Shown here: piece by piece, positions 35,518 through 44,761 of the stretch
Layout of the letters: every line of letters starts with the position of its first letter
How positions within the stretch are numbered: position 1 is the first letter of the stretch
Source: JAJCZB01 sp964350195
GTDB lineage: Bacteria; Babelota; Babeliae; Babelales; Vermiphilaceae
Assembly (NCBI GenBank): GCA_964350195.1
Contig: CAYGJB010000005.1
Location: forward strand, 1 to 63,844
Reading direction: 5' to 3'
DNA length: 63,844 bases
Notes under the pieces: generated by a model
The model's database searches: none
The model's input: only the letters and a program-made list of their open reading frames with translations
What the model was told of the DNA's origin: nothing
Made by a program: the position numbers and the translations under genes

Positions 35518-36372
35518 TTACCTCACTGCTTTTCGAAAAAACCAAAGGCGGCTTACTGCATACAATGTGAGCATTATAATCAATAGAGATAGCCCACTCA
35601 ACACAGTAAATGCTGCTCCCGTAGAGTTGTTACGTGCTACTAAAAAAAGATAAGAAATAAGCGATCCTACAAGCATGTACTTGGAACCACCAAGCAATGA
35701 AGGAATCACAAACTCACCAAAAGATGGTATCAAAACCAATAAAAAACCTGTTTTAATACCGGAAAATGATAACGGCAATGTAATGCGACGAAACGTCTGC
35801 CAGGGAGTTGCTCCTAGATCTGCTGAGGCTGCAATAAGTCGCATATCAATTTGTTCTAACACGCTATAAAGGGGCATAATCATAAACGGCAAATAGCAAT
35901 AGACCATGACTATAAAAATCGCAAACAGGCTGCTTGCAAGCTGAAGAGGTTCACTAATAATGCCCATTTTAAGAAGTGCCGTATTAATAAGACCGTTATG
36001 CTCTAATAGAAAATACCAAGAATAAATTTGAACCAAAAAATTTACCCAAAAAGGGAGAGTCAGAAAGAAAAGAAGAATATTTTTAAATCGCTTTACGCGA
36101 ATAGCAAGAAAATAGGCCATAGGATATGCAAGAAGTAATGTTGTTATTGCGGTACCAAAAGAAAGAATAAGAGAGCGAAAAATAATCGCTAGATAGCTCG
36201 CTTTAAAAAGTCCCCAATAATGACTGAAAGTAAAAGTAAAACCCAACCCCATAATGCTGAAATAAAATATGATTGCCATAGGCGCAAGCATAAAAATGCT
36301 CTGCCACAAAATAGCAGGCATTGAACAAAAAAAGGAAATTTCTTGTGAAAAAAGGCCTGATAGTCGTTTCAT
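35518..36372 (-). CDS. potB: Spermidine/putrescine ABC transporter permease
   Basis: Six-segment permease with EAA loop (IAASADLGATPWQTFRRITLPLSF). The ATG at 36372 overlaps the potA stop as ATGA, which suggests coupling. The frame extends to 36405, but that start would overlap potA by 37 bases and adds a poor leader. Partner of PotC. Confidence 0.92.
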   Translation of the reverse strand: MKRLSGLFSQEISFFCSMPAILWQSIFMLAPMAIIFYFSIMGLGFTFTFSHYWGLFKASYLAIIFRSLILSFGTAITTLLLAYPMAYFLAIRVKRFKNILLFFLTLPFWVNFLVQIYSWYFLLEHNGLINTALLKMGIISEPLQLASSLFAIFIVMVYCYLPFMIMPLYSVLEQIDMRLIAASADLGATPWQTFRRITLPLSFSGIKTGFLLVLIPSFGEFVIPSLLGGSKYMLVGSLISYLFLVARNNSTGAAFTVLSGLSLLIIMLTLYAVSRLWFFRKAVR

Positions 36373-37460
36373 TTTTCCAACAGTACTACGTTTTCTTTCT
36401 GCCAATAGAGATATACCTGATCATCATAATCGATTACTTCTCGTTCAAAATGTTCTTCATTTTGCTCAAAAACTTGAATCATTTGATCATTCTTTAAGCG
36501 AACATTAAATTGCGTTGAACGGCCATGATATACAATCGCTTCCACTACCCCAAGCCATTTATTTGAAAAACCTTCCATCAAAGATTTTCGTATCTCAATT
36601 TTTTCGGGACGTAAACTCATCAAAACACGCGCACCATCAGTAACCCACTTTTTATTTGCAGGTACGTATACTTCAAAGGTGCCCAAGTGTTCAATTTCTA
36701 TTCGAGAGCTATGAGACGTCATCTGCATTATCCCTGCAAAAATATTCGTCGATCCTACAAATTTTGCTACAAATGAAGAAACAGGAAATTCATAAATTTC
36801 TTTTGGGGTACCAATCTGCTCAATCTGGCCATCTTCATTCATGATTGCCATATGATCTGCTACTGTAAGCGCTTCAAATTGATCATGCGTTACATACACA
36901 AACGTTGTTTTCAATTGGCTTTGCAAATCAATAAGCTCAATCAACATTCGCTCACGCAACTTCAAATCAAGTGCCGCCAATGGTTCATCTAAAAGCAATA
37001 CTTCCGGCTCATTAATAATGGCCCTCGCCAACGCAACACGTTGTTGCTGCCCTCCTGATAATTGGCCTATCGATTTATAAATTTGCTTATCAAGATGAAC
37101 TGCACGAAGTACGCGATGTACCTTTTGCTCAACAATATCATTTGCAACATTACGTATACGTAAGCTATAAGCCACATTTTCAAACACATTCATATGAGGA
37201 AATAACGCATACTGCTGAAACACTGTATTCACCCGGCGCTCATTGATCGCCTCATCTGTAATGTTTTCATCACCCAAGTAAATAGTTCCCTTATCCGGCT
37301 GCTCAAATCCGCCAATCAATCGTAAAATAGTTGTTTTGCCACTGCCACTCGGCCCAAGTAAAGCAAAAAATTGTCCTCCAGGAATCATGAGATTTATATT
37401 TTCTAGTACGAGCTCTCCGTGATAAGATTTGGTAACATTCCGTAAGGAAATTGTTCTCAT
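36369..37460 (-). CDS. potA: Spermidine/putrescine ABC transporter ATPase
   Basis: A nucleotide-binding subunit with Walker A GPSGSGKTT (about 35-43), Q-loop, signature LSGGQQQRVALARA, Walker B LLLDEPLAALD, and a C-terminal TOBE regulatory domain (ARVLMSLRPEKIEI). Energises polyamine uptake. Its ATG overlaps the upstream His-rich membrane protein stop as ATGA, so all five genes form one translated unit. Confidence 0.95.
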   Translation of the reverse strand: MRTISLRNVTKSYHGELVLENINLMIPGGQFFALLGPSGSGKTTILRLIGGFEQPDKGTIYLGDENITDEAINERRVNTVFQQYALFPHMNVFENVAYSLRIRNVANDIVEQKVHRVLRAVHLDKQIYKSIGQLSGGQQQRVALARAIINEPEVLLLDEPLAALDLKLRERMLIELIDLQSQLKTTFVYVTHDQFEALTVADHMAIMNEDGQIEQIGTPKEIYEFPVSSFVAKFVGSTNIFAGIMQMTSHSSRIEIEHLGTFEVYVPANKKWVTDGARVLMSLRPEKIEIRKSLMEGFSNKWLGVVEAIVYHGRSTQFNVRLKNDQMIQVFEQNEEHFEREVIDYDDQVYLYWQKENVVLLEK

Positions 37461-38125
37461 TTTTTAGTACCTGCCCGTGCAAATAATAATGGAACCACTA
37501 CATCAGAAAGAGTACATGGTACTACAACAGCAAAAATTAAATACACAAAAACCATACCGATAAATTCATGCCAATCAGTGCATCCATTAGCAACTAAATA
37601 AAAAATAGATGCAAGCGAGCTAATCAGAATATGAATAGCGTGAGAAGTGATTGCATAAAGCCACTGGCGATCTCCATTATGCTGGCTCATAACAAATCCA
37701 TTTACTATGCCAACGAGCAAAAAAGGAATAACGTTTTGTAACTCTGTTACAAAACACAAATGGAAATGCATATGTACCCCCATCATCTTTCCGCCAAGAT
37801 AAGGCAAAATAGAGTCAGAAAGCGTACAAAAAATGGCAGGAGACATAATACCCAAAATTATTGCTTTGAACTTATTATTTGAATAACGAAAGAATGTGAT
37901 CAATGTACCGGTAGCAGCAAATACAATATGCATAAAATGAAAGCTGTGAAATAAAATATCTGATTTTTGGCATATAATATCTGTAGGAGATCCATAGGAA
38001 AAGTATGTCACAAAACTTAAAAGCGTAAGGCCAAATGCTACAGAAAAAATAGCATAGGGTAAATGGCAAATCAGTTCACCAACAACCGTGTGTTCATGAT
38101 TATGCTCGTGGTTATGAGAATTCAT
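37457..38125 (-). CDS. His-rich multi-pass membrane protein coupled to potABCD
   Basis: The 222-residue protein opens with a His-rich stretch (five His in residues 4-12) and has about six membrane segments. Further His clusters lie in or near the membrane: FHSFHFMH, HMHFH and SHAIH. This composition recalls metal transport or metal-binding proteins, but I recognise no family. The start at ATG 38125 has AGAGACTATT before it and is favoured over 38140. It is translationally coupled to potA. It is 57 bases downstream of the Omp85 gene. Confidence 0.65.
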   Translation of the reverse strand: MNSHNHEHNHEHTVVGELICHLPYAIFSVAFGLTLLSFVTYFSYGSPTDIICQKSDILFHSFHFMHIVFAATGTLITFFRYSNNKFKAIILGIMSPAIFCTLSDSILPYLGGKMMGVHMHFHLCFVTELQNVIPFLLVGIVNGFVMSQHNGDRQWLYAITSHAIHILISSLASIFYLVANGCTDWHEFIGMVFVYLIFAVVVPCTLSDVVVPLLFARAGTKK

Positions 38126-38197
38126 AATAGTCTCTTTCATTTGAATGTACTTATCTATCGCTTTAATATAACAAATATCTTACAAATTGAAAGATTC

Positions 38198-41077
38198 TTA
38201 GAATGCTTGACCAAAGGTAAGCGCCCAATTAAATCCACGCTCCCCAAGCCGTTCTTTGCGCCATTTCCAACCAATATCAAATCGTAGTGGGCCAATGGGA
38301 GTATGATATCGCATACCAAAGCCAGTACCAGCCACTAATCGTCCTGCATTGAAATCGGCAAACGAATCTCCACAGAGCAATCCCAAATCCTGAAATAGCA
38401 CTATTCCTACCTTTGAGGCAACAGGTATACGAAGCTCTACATTCACATTAAGCATTGTTTTCCCCCCTCTTGGAACCACATGTTTTTTACCGTCATCATC
38501 TATAAAGATGCTCGTTGGCGGAGCAAGATCAGTCTCATAACTTCTCACTGAATTGCTTCCTCCTAAATAGAAGCGCTCGCTTGGCATGATATCAGAAAAT
38601 TGACGATGAAAAATATGGCCAAATCGAAATCGAAAGGCTGCTACAATTTGTTGAAGAGGTATGAACCACGAATGCTCAACAAGCATTTTGATAAAATAAG
38701 AATTGGAAAACTGTCTCTTAGTGGGAAACATACCTTTAAAGGATAGCAACGAAAACATACCTTTTGTGGGATATAAATTATTATCAAGAAAATCCACCAT
38801 GATAGTGGGCTCAAAAAATAAGTATGGAACGTTGCGATCCAAAAGACGCACATCAAAATTGATGGCTTGCGCGAGCCTGATAGCAGCAGTCGTTGTTTGC
38901 AAATCATCATCAGAAAAAGTAGTTTTCATCACTTCAAATCCCACGTTTATTCCTGCATCTATGTACTTATTTTTGTGACGCACTCCCGTCAAAAAACCAT
39001 GCTGATAGAAGGTGTATAGATTTCGCTTGCTACCTATGAATCCTGGCTGCTCATACTTAGTTGCATAGGCTTGCGTTACCCCATCAAGCGGAGTACCAAA
39101 GATCCATGGATACTCATATTTAAGTCTCACTTCACGATGAGATCGTGCCACGTCAGCATCAAAACGAAAATGATCCCCACTATTGGTAGGATTTTTTACC
39201 ATGAATGTACCACCAACTTTGTACGCAACACCTGCAAACGTTTGGTATTGGCGAATATGTTGAAACTCAAAGCCACCACGAATACGCAGCTCGAATGGAT
39301 CATCCTTATGCAGTTTCACCAAAATATTGCGTGTATAGCTTTCTAGATCAATTGGAAGCGGAGTAAACGAAATTGTGTCAAAAAGCTTCAAGTTTTTGAG
39401 CCGTATAAATGAGCGCTTTATTTTTTCATGATCCCATATATCGCCCGCTTTATAATGTAGCTCTCGCACCAGTTTTTCAAAAAGAAAATCGGTAGCGCCA
39501 GTAATAATCGTTTTTCCAAAAACTATTTTTTTACCAGGATCGATACTCCATACCAATACCGATCTGCCTTCTTTGAAAACAAGCTCATGTTTAATTATAG
39601 GAAACACAAACCCTTTTTTGCGAAAATGTTCTGCAAGCCAGCGCGTATGTTCTTGCACGATGGCATCATTATAGGCACACATATTTTTTGCTTTAGCAAT
39701 ATAAGATAAAGGGCCCTGAGTAGACAGCTCCATGTAATTAGAAACTTCAACCCCTTCAATTACTTTTCGCTCTCCCTCATGTAGAGTAATAATTAGTTGA
39801 TGGCCACCTTTTGGTAATGAAATATATCTATGGCCCAAAATTTTCATATCCAAAAAACCGCGCTTTAAATAGTAATCGACAAGCAACTCAAAAGCATGAT
39901 CAATACTCTTTTGATCAAACAACCCGTGCCGCTTAATCTTTGAAAAAAACTTTTTAATTAAAGATCTTTCAGTAAACGAACAGACTCCTTCTAAATGTAC
40001 TTGTTTAATAAAAGCTCGCCTCCCTTCTTTGATGGTAAAAAAAGAGCGACTATCTTCATCTTTGGCATCAATCTGTACATCCCAAAATCCCTTTTTATGA
40101 TATGCCTGTTGAACTTCTGAAGATAAAATAGATGAAGGAACTATCCAGGCAGAACGCCCAAACTGCAAAATTTGCTCCAATAGCTGTGCTGAGGAAAAAA
40201 AACGGTTCCCAAAAAAAACAAGCTCTCTCTTTTTACGAACATTTATGCGCCACGTTAATTGCACATTATGTCGTTCTCGAAAAAGAGCTTCTTGCAAATC
40301 AATCGAGACATGCAGGAAGCCCTTTTGCGCAAGATCTTGTTTCAATTGACGCGCCTGATACTCAATAGATTTTTTTGAATATTTTGTATGAGAAAGTGCG
40401 CGCGAAATCTTCTTTGACAGTTTTTTTTCAAGAAGCATTTTTTCAGCATGACTCACCTTTTTATCAACGTGAACAATCACCTCATTTTTTCTGATCATAA
40501 ATCTTTTATCTCTATTTATTTCAGCATGAACCGTTACTCCCTTTGTTTTTCTATTATATGAAAAAAAACTTTCCGTACTCACATTAAAATAACCATCCTG
40601 CACACAGACCTGCTTTATTTTTGTCATCGAATGATAATGTTTTTCTCGATCAAATCGATCACCCGGTTGAAGTAAATAATGCTGTTTATACCATTCTTTA
40701 CCCACCCATACACCACTCACTTTCATTTTTTCAAATCGCCATAACCCGTGCAGCTTAAAATGCACCCGCTTACCAGCAGGCTCATCCTGTAGAGAAAGCG
40801 TAATATCATCAAATAGATTTCTTTGAAAAAGATATCCTATTGCTCGCTCAAGATCATGCGCATCTATTTTATCTGCCACCTTCAACTCAGTGAGATACTC
40901 AAGTTCTTTCTTGGAAAATGAAACATCCGATTCATGAGAAAGATTTGATAACGTGAATGACTCAGGAATATCAATCAAGAGAGTCGCTGCATCTTTTGCA
41001 GCATAAAAACGCCACTCCGCACGGCAAGCAAAGTGAAACAAAACGAAAAAAAGGATAAATCGAGTACATAAGTTCAT
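38198..41077 (-). CDS. Omp85 outer-membrane assembly protein (BamA/TamA type)
   Basis: The protein has a signal peptide, about six to seven POTRA domains (residues 40-600, for example KRELVFFGNRFFSSAQLLEQIL and KIVFGKTIITGATDFLFEKLVRELHY), and a C-terminal beta-barrel with FYLGGSNSVRSYETD and GFGMRYHTPIGPLRFDIGW, ending in Phe. These are hallmarks of Omp85 proteins that insert outer-membrane barrels. At 959 residues it is longer than typical BamA (about 800) because of extra POTRA units. BamA is the likely role if no other copy exists. Evidence of a true outer membrane. Confidence 0.9.
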   Translation of the reverse strand: MNLCTRFILFFVLFHFACRAEWRFYAAKDAATLLIDIPESFTLSNLSHESDVSFSKKELEYLTELKVADKIDAHDLERAIGYLFQRNLFDDITLSLQDEPAGKRVHFKLHGLWRFEKMKVSGVWVGKEWYKQHYLLQPGDRFDREKHYHSMTKIKQVCVQDGYFNVSTESFFSYNRKTKGVTVHAEINRDKRFMIRKNEVIVHVDKKVSHAEKMLLEKKLSKKISRALSHTKYSKKSIEYQARQLKQDLAQKGFLHVSIDLQEALFRERHNVQLTWRINVRKKRELVFFGNRFFSSAQLLEQILQFGRSAWIVPSSILSSEVQQAYHKKGFWDVQIDAKDEDSRSFFTIKEGRRAFIKQVHLEGVCSFTERSLIKKFFSKIKRHGLFDQKSIDHAFELLVDYYLKRGFLDMKILGHRYISLPKGGHQLIITLHEGERKVIEGVEVSNYMELSTQGPLSYIAKAKNMCAYNDAIVQEHTRWLAEHFRKKGFVFPIIKHELVFKEGRSVLVWSIDPGKKIVFGKTIITGATDFLFEKLVRELHYKAGDIWDHEKIKRSFIRLKNLKLFDTISFTPLPIDLESYTRNILVKLHKDDPFELRIRGGFEFQHIRQYQTFAGVAYKVGGTFMVKNPTNSGDHFRFDADVARSHREVRLKYEYPWIFGTPLDGVTQAYATKYEQPGFIGSKRNLYTFYQHGFLTGVRHKNKYIDAGINVGFEVMKTTFSDDDLQTTTAAIRLAQAINFDVRLLDRNVPYLFFEPTIMVDFLDNNLYPTKGMFSLLSFKGMFPTKRQFSNSYFIKMLVEHSWFIPLQQIVAAFRFRFGHIFHRQFSDIMPSERFYLGGSNSVRSYETDLAPPTSIFIDDDGKKHVVPRGGKTMLNVNVELRIPVASKVGIVLFQDLGLLCGDSFADFNAGRLVAGTGFGMRYHTPIGPLRFDIGWKWRKERLGERGFNWALTFGQAF

Positions 41078-41249
41078 TAATCGTCATTCTGCTAAGCATA
41101 AAAAACCTCTACAGCTAGTTGCTGTTTAGTTTATAAGTGTAACAGAATGCTGATTTAGGTAAAAAGAACAGCCTTCCGCAGAAGTCCACTTTCATTAAGC
41201 TTTATACAGCCCTTTTACAATCAAACTATGCCCCTGGACAATGAGTAAG

Positions 41250-41528
41250 CTACTCGATTACCCGAAATACCTGGCGATAATCCTTATCCTTGAGAAAAGG
41301 CTCAATTTCCAAATTATGAAGATCAAATCCTTTAGCTCCTTTATACAGAACATCAAGAAAATCATCCAAGGCATCAGCCGAGCCGCAAATCGTTATCCTA
41401 ATCTCTTTTGCGTTGGCAAGTTGAGCAGTTCCCTCAAGCCCAATTTTTTTTGCATGCTTTTGAATAAAATCGATAAGAAAATTTTTGGGAAAGTCAGCGG
41501 TTATCGTCATCCTAAGACATTTATTCAT
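41250..41528 (-). CDS. Acylphosphatase-like protein, catalytic Arg apparently missing
   Basis: The 92-residue protein resembles the acylphosphatase fold: a first strand CLRMTITADFP, the helix FLIDFIQKHAKKIGLEGTAQL, ITICGSADALDDFLDVLYKG, and the closing strand FRVIE. The family's active-site motif (VQGVxFR with catalytic Arg) reads ADFPKNFL here, so normal acyl-phosphate hydrolysis is doubtful. AAGGAGTAGTA precedes the ATG. It is 172 bases upstream of the Omp85 gene on the same strand. Confidence 0.6.
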   Translation of the reverse strand: MNKCLRMTITADFPKNFLIDFIQKHAKKIGLEGTAQLANAKEIRITICGSADALDDFLDVLYKGAKGFDLHNLEIEPFLKDKDYRQVFRVIE

Positions 41529-41661
41529 TACTACTCCTTTTTCGCTTCATAATGCGCATAAAAAGCCGGAAACTAGACTTGCCAAACGCATCGAGTACAC
41601 TGTATACAGAACAGTTTCGGATTGCAATATATTATAGCCACATGCACTACAAAGGATCCTT

Positions 41662-43092
41662 GTGAGCACTCCATCTTTTCGCGTACGATTTGCCCCTTCG
41701 CCGACCGGTATTATGCACATTGGCAATAGCCGCGCAGCGCTTTTAAATTTCTTATTTGCCAAGCAAAAAAATGGAACATTTATTCTACGCATTGAAGATA
41801 CTGATTCATCAAGAAATTTCGATCGAGGGGCCAAGATTATCCAAGAAGACCTTCATTGGCTAGGGTTGCCTTGGCAAGAAGGCCCAGAAATTGGTGGTCC
41901 ATATGCACCTTATTTTCAATCTGAGCGACAAAATTTATATCAACAAGCTCTCCAAGAATTAATACAGAAGAATACAGTTTATCGTTGCTTTTGCACGCAA
42001 GAAGAACTTGATAAAAAGCGTAATCGCCAGCGAGCACTCAAGATGCCTCCGCGCTATGATCGTACCTGCATCAACCTTTCACAGAAAGATATTGAAAACT
42101 ATCTTACGCAGAACCTACCATTCATTTGGCGATTCAAGCTTGATCACAATAAAAAAATTGAAATAACCGATCTTGCCCGCGGCACCATTACATTTGATTT
42201 AAAACATTTTTCCGATTTTCCACTCACTCGTGCCGATGGAAGCTTTACGTTTATGTTTGCCAACTTTGTGGACGATTTAAATATGAAAATTACGCACGTA
42301 TTTCGTGGCGAGGATCATCAAAGCAATACAGCCGGCCAAGCCGCTATGTATTTAGCTCTCGATACATTTTTGCCAATATTTTGGCATATGCCGATGCTTT
42401 GCAACATCGATGGCAAAAAGCTTTCAAAACGGGATTTTGGCTTTTCTCTCCATGATCTTCGCGACGAAGGATATTTGCCACAAGCAATCAATAATTATCT
42501 CGCAATCATCGGTGGATCATTTAAAGATGAGATAATGGATCTTGATCAAATCTCTGAGGTTTTTGATTTCGATCATATTGGATCAACGAGCCAAATTAAA
42601 TATGATGTTGAAAAACTTAGATGGGTGAATCATCAATGGATACAAAAGCTTGATAAGCTCGAGCTTGCCCAGATGGTACGCCCCTTTTTACAAAAAGATT
42701 ATCCACAGGCTAAAGAACTAAGCGATAAACAGTTGGCCAACATCCTTCAAATCATTAAAACAGATCTGTATACCCTCAAAAATTCAGTTGACGCACTTGC
42801 CTTTTATTTCGCTGCTCCACAAGTTTCGCAAGCAGCTATTGCTGATTGCATTGATCAAAGCCATCAGCAAAAACTGAAAGAACTCATTTTGCAGCATATT
42901 AGTTCTCTTGAGTCTATGGATGATCTTAAAATAGCGTCAAAAAAAGCAGGCATTCCAATCAAACAACTTTTTTGGTTTTTGCGATTAGCTATGATAGGCA
43001 AAGTTCATGGCCCAAGCGTCCTTGATCTGATTGCAATGTTGGGAATTGAAGAAGGTAAAAAACGGGTACAACAGGCGCTGGCCCTTATATAG
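41662..43092 (+). CDS. gltX: Glutamyl-tRNA synthetase
   Basis: Class I synthetase that charges tRNA-Glu (or tRNA-Gln for later amidation). It carries FAPSPTGIMHIGNSRAAL (HIGH motif), ILRIEDTD, FRGEDHQSNTA and KKLSKRDFG (KMSKS equivalent), then the helical anticodon-binding domain. The start is a GTG with AAAGGATCCTT before it. Length 476 is normal. It converges with the small gene at 43085, overlapping by eight bases. Confidence 0.97.
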   Translation: MSTPSFRVRFAPSPTGIMHIGNSRAALLNFLFAKQKNGTFILRIEDTDSSRNFDRGAKIIQEDLHWLGLPWQEGPEIGGPYAPYFQSERQNLYQQALQELIQKNTVYRCFCTQEELDKKRNRQRALKMPPRYDRTCINLSQKDIENYLTQNLPFIWRFKLDHNKKIEITDLARGTITFDLKHFSDFPLTRADGSFTFMFANFVDDLNMKITHVFRGEDHQSNTAGQAAMYLALDTFLPIFWHMPMLCNIDGKKLSKRDFGFSLHDLRDEGYLPQAINNYLAIIGGSFKDEIMDLDQISEVFDFDHIGSTSQIKYDVEKLRWVNHQWIQKLDKLELAQMVRPFLQKDYPQAKELSDKQLANILQIIKTDLYTLKNSVDALAFYFAAPQVSQAAIADCIDQSHQQKLKELILQHISSLESMDDLKIASKKAGIPIKQLFWFLRLAMIGKVHGPSVLDLIAMLGIEEGKKRVQQALALI

Positions 43093-43339
43093 CCTCACCT
43101 GCCTCAAGTCGATTTGGCAGCTTTTTTAAATCTCTTACCACAGCTTTATTTGCAAAATATGCCATGAGACGTAGAAAAAATGGTTCCATGCTTTCTGGCA
43201 CAAAAAATTCGAATATGTTTTTATTCTTATCAAAGCAGCGATCAAAGCAGACATTATCAAAACTTTTCAAGATACTCACTAAATGAATGATTTCTGATCT
43301 TTCAATTTCAGCTTGATAGTAAGCGCAGTAGCGATCCAT
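43085..43339 (-). CDS. Small protein, DUF4911-like
   Basis: The 84-residue protein ends ...FEFFVPESMEPFFLRLMAYFANK..., which resembles the short DUF4911 family (about 70 residues, unknown function); the similarity is from memory and weak. An AAGGAAC site precedes the ATG. It has four Cys/Asp-rich positions in DNVCFDRCFDKNK. It overlaps the end of gltX in a tail-to-tail arrangement. Confidence 0.45.
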   Translation of the reverse strand: MDRYCAYYQAEIERSEIIHLVSILKSFDNVCFDRCFDKNKNIFEFFVPESMEPFFLRLMAYFANKAVVRDLKKLPNRLEAGEAI

Positions 43340-43347
43340 GAAGTTCC

Positions 43348-43376
43348 TTGATTAGTAAAACACTGATAAATACTAT
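43348..43376 (+). promoter_or_regulatory. Candidate promoter of the APC permease gene
   Basis: TTGATT at 43348-43353 and TACTAT at 43371-43376 are 17 bases apart. A second TATACT overlaps downstream. It precedes the permease ATG by about 50 bases. Confidence 0.5.
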
Positions 43377-43426
43377 ACTATAGAAAAGCTAATATATATA
43401 TAACCCCATAAACCAAAGGATTAATC

Positions 43427-44596
43427 ATGGCGCAAGATAACGTGTCCAAGATTGGGGTAGCCACAGCAACAATAACTGGTATGAACGCAATGATCGGAGC
43501 AGGTATCTTTACCGCGCCGGCAGCAATCGGGATGTACGTAGGCCCAGCTGGCATCATTGCTTATCTTTTTGTTATAGTTGCCGTCTGGTTTATCGCGCAA
43601 TCTTTAGCACGAGTCGCTGCCCGGTTTCCTGAGGAAGGGTCATTCTATATCTACGCAAAGCAGTGGGGAGGCCATTTTGCAGGATCTATCGCTGGCGGCG
43701 CTTATATGATTGGCTTACTCATAGCTATGGGTCTACTTGCACATGCTGCAGGAGATTATATGATGCCATTTTTTCCATCCTATTCTTCTCATAGCTTAGG
43801 GCTTTCAGCTCTGATTGGTTTAATAACCCTTAATATGTTTGGCGTTGTGCTCTCTGAACTGGGCCAACAAATTTTGATTGTAACCACTACATTTCCGCTC
43901 ATTATTACGACAATCATGTGCTTCACCAAAGCACAGCTATCAAACCTTACGCCATTTGCACCATTTGGACTGCGAAATATTTTTAAAGCTGCACCAGCAG
44001 TGGTATTTGGATTTTTTGGCTTTGAATGCGCAAGCTCATTGTTTGCAGTAGTAAAAGATCCGCAAAAAAATGTACCGAAAGCCTTAACCCTTTCGATAAG
44101 CATCGTAGGAGTGATCTACTTGTTGTTTGTTACTTCAATTATTATGTCTACCCCTCTCTCATTGTTCACGCCGGGCATCTTGCTTCCGGATGTACTTAGA
44201 ATAATATTTCCTACCAATACATGGATTATTACGGCGGTGCACGTTTCAATGCTGTCCGCAATTCTTGGAACAATTCATTCAATGATTTGGAGCTCAAGCG
44301 CTCTCATGGTATCGCTCTTTAAACAACTATGGGATACACAATTACCCCAACGCCTTGCAGTATTAATCGTTGGATTTTGTATATTTTTAAGCTTCACATT
44401 TCTAAAGAATGTGCAGCTTTTTTTCTCTCTGACGGCAATATTCATAGTATTAGCTTTTTCCCTTTCTATGATTACGCTACTCACAATCAAGGAAGAATGG
44501 AAAGGTGGCAAAAATCTAATCACTATTGGCGGCCTAATTATGGCTGGCATCATTTTCTATTTTGCCGCTGAAGGATTGGTACAATCATTAAATTAG
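43427..44596 (+). CDS. APC-family amino-acid permease
   Basis: The protein begins with the APC signature VSKIGVATATITGMNAMIGAGIFTAPAAIG, whose GAGIF loop binds the amino acid in family members, and has about eleven to twelve membrane segments. FFGFECASSLFAVVKDPQKNVPKAL matches the later conserved segment 6 region. It probably imports or exchanges amino acids; the substrate is unknown. AAAGGATTAATC precedes the ATG. It is a single-gene unit with its own promoter candidate and terminator. Confidence 0.9.
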   Translation: MAQDNVSKIGVATATITGMNAMIGAGIFTAPAAIGMYVGPAGIIAYLFVIVAVWFIAQSLARVAARFPEEGSFYIYAKQWGGHFAGSIAGGAYMIGLLIAMGLLAHAAGDYMMPFFPSYSSHSLGLSALIGLITLNMFGVVLSELGQQILIVTTTFPLIITTIMCFTKAQLSNLTPFAPFGLRNIFKAAPAVVFGFFGFECASSLFAVVKDPQKNVPKALTLSISIVGVIYLLFVTSIIMSTPLSLFTPGILLPDVLRIIFPTNTWIITAVHVSMLSAILGTIHSMIWSSSALMVSLFKQLWDTQLPQRLAVLIVGFCIFLSFTFLKNVQLFFSLTAIFIVLAFSLSMITLLTIKEEWKGGKNLITIGGLIMAGIIFYFAAEGLVQSLN

Positions 44597-44614
44597 TGAC
44601 ACAAAATTGATTTT

Positions 44615-44647
44615 AAAAGTCCTCGTTCTTTACAGCGAGGACTTTTC
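44615..44647 (+). terminator. Rho-independent terminator of the permease gene
   Basis: AGTCCTCG and CGAGGACT form an 8-bp stem, flanked by AAAA and followed by TTTTC, directly after the permease stop codon. Confidence 0.85.
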
Positions 44648-44761
44648 TATAGCTAAATCCCCTATTCTCCCCAGATCACATACCTTTGTCTTCAACAATT
44701 GACGAATAGACAACAACAATGGTATACGTTATTTCGTTATATATTGTTAGAAAGGAACGTA

